Part shown: positions 60,178-64,000 of the stretch, piece by piece | Layout of the letters: each line of letters opens with the position of its first letter | Position numbering within the stretch: position 1 is the first letter of the stretch | DNA from: Pseudognaphalium luteoalbum | Taxonomy: Eukaryota > Streptophyta > Magnoliopsida > Asterales > Asteraceae | Direction: 5' to 3' | Length of the DNA stretch: 64,000 nt | Assembly (NCBI GenBank): GCA_963422505.1 | Contig: OY730197.1 | Span: 79,803,178-79,867,177, forward strand | Program-made: the position numbers and the translations under genes | The notes under the pieces: generated by a model | The model's database searches: none | Seen by the model: the letters and a program-made list of their open reading frames with translations, nothing else | What the model was told of the DNA's origin: nothing

Positions 60178-60370
60178 ATTACCGCTGTTTGTTATAAACT
60201 TGTTACCACTGTTAGTGTAATAACTCGTTACCACTGTTTGTTATGTTACTCGTTACCACTGTTTAGTAACTTACCTCGTTACCACTGTTTATTTAGTTTA
60301 CTTGTTACCACTGTTTATTATGTTACTCATTACCACTGTTAGTTTAATTAACTTATCTTGTTACCAGTGT
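60178..60370 (-). repeat. GTTACCACTGTT degenerate tandem repeat in LTR H
   Basis: About seven copies of GTTACCACTGTT separated by 15-20 AT-rich bases, directly beside the hairpin array. Confidence 0.8.
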
Positions 60371-60384
60371 TAATCATATTTATG

Positions 60385-60715
60385 CGACAATAGGATTCTC
60401 GGACACTGTTCATGCGAGAATGGGAATTCACGGACACTGTTCGTGCGAGAATAAGGTATTCACAGACTTGTTTAAGTGTTAGTGATATTCGCGAATTTAG
60501 TTTATGAGTGAATGACTATTCACGGGTTTAGTTTATGCGTGAATGATTATTCACGGATTTGTTTGTGCGTGAATGATATTCACGGACTTAAGATTTTATG
60601 CGATAATAACGTTGATTAACGGACTAAATAATGTGTTAATGATAATTCACGGGTTTTTGTTTATGCGTGAATGGTATTCACGGATTATGTCCTACGACAA
60701 TGGTATTCACGGATT
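60385..60715 (-). repeat. CGTGAATGATATTCACGG hairpin array in LTR H
   Basis: Six to eight units with arms CGTGAAT and ATTCACGG around 2-6-base loops. It occupies the position held by other arrays in LTRs F and G. Confidence 0.8.
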
Positions 60716-62041
60716 TCTTAAAAAAACAGTTCTAACAGTTTGGTTTTCTAGATTTTGACTCGACAAGTCTCTCGATTTAATCAACTTCTATACCGAATTA
60801 AGCCTAACTAAAAATCATACATGTTCTCCTATATGTCTAGTGTAAAACTGCACTTTATGGTGTTTTTATATATTCATTTACTATTTTTAACAAAAATAAT
60901 TATGAAGGGTGTCGGTTTTGGTCCAAGAACAGCTACAGTCCAAAGATTGAGCTCTACACAAAAATACGTAGATTTTTGGAAATGGTCATAGAAGAACTTT
61001 TTATAGAGCACTTGCATACGAAAATTTTGGTATATGTTTCGTTGTCTAACTCTTCCTATAACTCAAGATATGGTCGTTTTGGTGAGACGATTTTCTGAGA
61101 CAGATGATATTTGGACATATACTTGCTAGATTATCAACATAACATGTACACAAATGTGAAGCACGAAAATATATAGAGAAAAGTATGTTCTTACTTTAGA
61201 AAATGATGATCTAGAGATGAAAAACGAGAGAGTATGCTCGGTTAGGCTTCTTGCTTCGTTTCCTTAGCTTTTCTTTCTCCGAAAGGTGGTGGATGATGGT
61301 GGATTATGGTGGTGGTGTAGCTGGTTGTTTTTGGGCTGGAAATCAGTGAGAAAGAGGGAGAGAGTCGGATTTAGAGAGAGAGATGAGAGAGAGAGACATG
61401 GATGTAATGTTTGAGGGAGTGGTGGTTTGAATGGAGTGTGGAAGAAGTAAGGAGAGGGGGTATGGGGTGGTTTGGGTAAGAAAATCAGCAGATTTTCATG
61501 GGTCCCATAGAGTGCTTTGGTCAACTTTTAAATTCCTCATAGTTACATTAAGTCCCGCGGCCGTTTACCCGATCGTTTGAACGTTTAATTATCGTTATAC
61601 GTTTTAATACACGTGTTTGAATAATGATTTAAATCTCGATACTTCAAATAAATACTTACCATCCGAAGGGATATATTTTAATTTATAAAAATGCATTTTG
61701 ATGTTTATTTGATTGTCGGGCGCGTTTTGCGCGTTTTTGGTCGTTTCTGTGCAATATATACAATACGAAATGCTTATGAAATATTATCGCAATAATATTT
61801 AGAAATAAGTATGTTTATCAAATAATTTCATATTATTTAATAAATTGCGTCCACCAACGTCCGTATTAATGTATCGGGATCCGCCCGATATGAAAATGCA
61901 TGATTTATCAAAATCGCGTACGTGTATATATATTCCAATATATATATATTGATACATACAATTAGCCTAATCTAGCTCTAATTACATGTATTAGCAGGTG
62001 ATTAGGAACTAATAACTAGCCCTAATTTGTCGGGTGTTACA

Positions 62042-62527
62042 TGCACGCAATGTTCATGTTCTAGAAATGCTTCCCCTCCTCCTGTAGTAAGTCCTCAGCC
62101 TCTACCATTTGTTGAGACTCGATCGTGCTTTTATTGTAAGAGACAAGGACATCTAATTCATGAATGTCCCAAACTTTCTCATCAGCACTATGAGAGAGAG
62201 ATGCCTAGGACATCAGTTTATAGAAATTCATTTTAAAAATCTCCACCTAGGCGTTATTCAATCTCTCCCAAGCCTGCTGAGAAGCCAAGTAATGTTGGGC
62301 AAAAACCTTTGCCAAAACAAAAGCCCGACATTACTCCCAAACCAATTTCCGAACAAACTAAAGTTTGGAAACGAAAGGAGTCTGTTAGTGACTCTTCTGT
62401 CATCAACAATAATACATTAGATGAAAATTCTAATTTGTTAAAAAATAAAGTTCTATCCGATGTGATTATTGTTGATGACCTTGGTAGACCTAAGTCTGTA
62501 AATGCTTGGGTTACCGTTACTCACTAA
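62042..62527 (+). CDS. gag: gag of element E, 3' part with second zinc knuckle
   Basis: Resumes gag after LTR H: CTQCSCS, knuckle CFYCKRQGHLIHEC, a basic/Pro-rich stretch, then VIVDD..AWVTVTH and stop TAA 62525-62527. No break except TAA at 62234-62236 (ATTCATTTTAAAAATCT), which falls after RNSF, so Gag is likely interrupted there. Confidence 0.75.
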
Positions 62528-62551
62528 TCTCCTTACCTTTATGTGTTGCAG
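62498..62551 (+). other. Candidate in-frame mini-intron across gag stop of element E (54 nt)
   Basis: GTAAATG start, CTAAT branch-like motif overlapping the TAA stop, pyrimidine-rich tract and GTTGCAG end. Gag and pol are in the same frame on both sides. Confidence 0.4.
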
Positions 62552-64000
62552 CAATCAGAACGAGTTAAAGATAGTGTATGGTTCATGGATAGTGGCTGCT
62601 CGCGACACATGACTGGCGATGTGTCTCTTTTGACGGATGTTAAACCACATGCCGGAGGACATGTTGCTTTTGCTGGAGATACAGGAGGAACTATTACGGG
62701 AAAGGGAACGCTAACTAACGGGAAAGTTAGCTTTGAGAATGTGAACTATGTGGCTCAACTTACTCATAACTTGCTGAGCGTTTCACAAGTCTGTGATAAG
62801 GATTTTACCACTGCTTTCACAAAGACAGAATGTGTGATATTGAAGCCAGGTTTCGTTATTCATGAAGAATGGGTGCTTCTGAGCGCGCCACGGAGAAACG
62901 ATACCTACGTGATGAATATGCGAACTATGGAGACTACAGATGAGTACACCTGTCTCCTGTCAAAGGCTTCAGAAAAGGAATCATTACTTTGGAATAGATG
63001 GATGGGACACATTCATTTTCGCAAAATGAATTTTCTAATCAACAATGATTTGGTAAATGGAGTTCCAAAACAGTCATTTGCTCTAAAAGATGACTGCGTT
63101 GCATGCCACAAAGGGAAACTCCACAAAAAGTCCCATAAGTCGAAGGTAGTGAATTCCATTGCTGCAACACTGGAGCCCTTACATATGGATCTTTTTGGTC
63201 CTATTTCCACTAAGAGCATCGGTGGTAGATCTTACTGCTTAGTAGTCGCCGATGACTACTCCAGATTTTCGTGGGTATACTTTCTAGGTGCGAAAAGTGA
63301 AACACCAGAAATTTTGGTGTATCTGTTGGATAAGTTGGCAAATCTGTGCAACTTAAAGGTGAAGAGACTGCGAAGTGACAATGGAACTGAATTCAAGAAC
63401 TCAACTCTTGAGTTATATTGTGCCACGAAAGGTATTGATCATCAGTTCAGTGCTTCAAAAACTCCTCAACAGTATGGAGTTGTAGAGCGTAAGAATAGGA
63501 CTATTATCGAGACAGATCGGATCATGCTGGCCGATTCTAAGCTTCCTATTATCTTTTGGGCAGAAGCAGTCAGTACTGCTTGTTACGTTCTGAATCACGT
63601 GCTCACGGTTAAGAAAAAGAACAAGACTTGTTATGAACTTTTCAATAACCGTAAGCCAAATCTGCAGTTTCTAGAGCAATTTGGGTGTCCGTGTCTGATT
63701 ATGATCTCAAAAGAAAAGGTCTCGAAGTTTGGAGCTAAAGTTGTTGAAAGGATTTGCCTTGGTTATTCAGTCAACTCTCCGAACAAAAGAGTCTACATTA
63801 AATCAACACACCAGATGGAAGAACATTTTGAGGTAAAATGCCTACGTTACACGGATCCTCCTCAAGGAACGGGTCCGGAATGGTTGTTTAACTATAAGGA
63901 TGTGTTTAACTCTTTTGACATACCCGAAGAAGATGATGAAGAGGAGGAGTTAGTTACCTTACTTCATGGCATCAGTCTGTATCAAGACACATCTACCTCA
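62552..64000 (+). CDS. pol: Protease-integrase of element E, open to window end
   Basis: One frame without stops to the edge. Protease site WFMDSGCSRHMTG. Integrase zinc region LLWNRWMGHIHF..CVACHKGK, where the first His of HHCC is Asn. Catalytic D (MDLFGP), D (RSDNGTEF) and E (GVVERKNRT). Then LGYSVNSPNKRVY and the acidic linker PEEDDEEEELVTLLHG. The natural start is inside Gag-Pol; a frame opening at the splice-acceptor-like GCAG is assumed. RT lies outside the window. The lost His could weaken integrase although the core is complete. Confidence 0.9.

Larger units (their letters stand above)
59138..62041 (-). mobile_element. LTR H (Tekay-like gypsy, solo), about 2.9 kb, one end eroded
   Basis: On the minus strand it starts TGTAACACCCGACAAATTAGG, homologous to LTR G and F. 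The other end reads CCCCAAATTTATTG, like G, but the terminal TGTAACAC and the expected duplication are missing. A deletion of about 17 bases at the left junction, relative to the expected gag sequence, explains this. It contains a GTTACCACTGTT repeat (60178-60370) and a hairpin array (60385-60715). No internal domain. Confidence 0.8.
30172..64000 (+). mobile_element. Element D: Ty1/copia (SIRE-like, family 3), interrupted by C and E
   Basis: The 5' LTR is at 30172-30730, the split primer-binding site at 30733-30739 and 47811-47815, and leader, gag and pol at 47811-53203. The spacer and the first exon of the third gene run to 55710, after which element E begins. The end of D is outside the window. 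D sits in the RT of gypsy element F. An internal deletion has removed nearly all of RT-RNase H, and many C-to-T type stops show it is older than C. Confidence 0.85.
55711..64000 (+). mobile_element. Element E: Ty1/copia (SIRE-like, family 1), 5' part, apparently young
   Basis: LTR, perfect primer-binding site, hairpin-rich leader, gag and PR-INT, running off the right edge. Apart from the gypsy LTR H inside gag, no stop or frameshift interrupts the coding sequence seen. The left flank GTCTC (55706-55710) is the probable target duplication; its partner is outside. Inserted in the third gene of D. Confidence 0.9.

Noticed and set aside
59138..62041. H as a complete small LTR element or MITE
   Set aside because: Its inverted-looking termini (TGTAACAC/GTGTTACA) are the normal ends of this LTR family, as shown by G and F; no internal domain or second LTR is present.

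Overview
The window is repeat-dense nuclear DNA of a flowering plant, most likely a eudicot. The evidence is three families of Ty1/copia elements of the SIRE/Maximus type (long gag with two CCHC knuckles, copia PR-INT-RT-RNase H order, a third gene after pol), Tekay-like Ty3/gypsy debris with long LTRs, a hAT-type MITE and a Helitron-like end. An Asteraceae-type genome is plausible but cannot be proven from the sequence. I found no cellular gene, tRNA, rRNA or CRISPR array. Every substantial coding region belongs to a retroelement.

Layout, left to right. 1-2603: element A (copia family 1, minus strand, truncated). 2604-8747: old LTR-like debris (W, X), a Helitron-like element and a hAT MITE at 7413-7751. 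8748-26607: a Tekay-like element Y whose LTR is split by element B (copia family 2, minus, 8914-21739), by a tandem partial copy B' (21740-22326), and by a 1.45-kb solo LTR Z with a perfect 5-bp duplication. From 26608: gypsy element F (plus), with its RT interrupted at 30172 by copia element D (family 3, plus). D's primer-binding site is interrupted by a same-family element C (minus, 30740-47805, duplication GTATC). C's gag holds gypsy solo LTR G (42173-44758, duplication ATCTC). D's third gene is interrupted at 55711 by copia element E (family 1, plus, running off the window), whose gag holds gypsy LTR H (59138-62041). The nest is thus Y > F > D > C > G and Y > F > D > E > H, five levels deep.

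The copia elements share a design that the usual gag-pol description does not cover. (1) A 53-54-nt segment with intron-like ends spans the gag stop; removing it would fuse gag to pol in frame in C, D and E. (2) A third, env-position gene in B, C and D starts 2 nt after a canonical 3' splice site. In C it is split into four exons by three phase-0 GT-AG introns, while the homologous gene in B has none. (3) Arrays of short hairpins, with arms constant within a family and different between families, lie upstream of the LTR TATA box, in the gag leader and before the third gene. Comparable but different arrays sit in several LTRs, including at one fixed position in the related gypsy LTRs F, G and H. 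(4) C and D lie head to head, so read-through from D's LTR would make a multi-kilobase hairpin RNA.

All coding regions except E are broken by nonsense codons, many of them C-to-T type. E is open through gag and PR-INT apart from the LTR H insertion.
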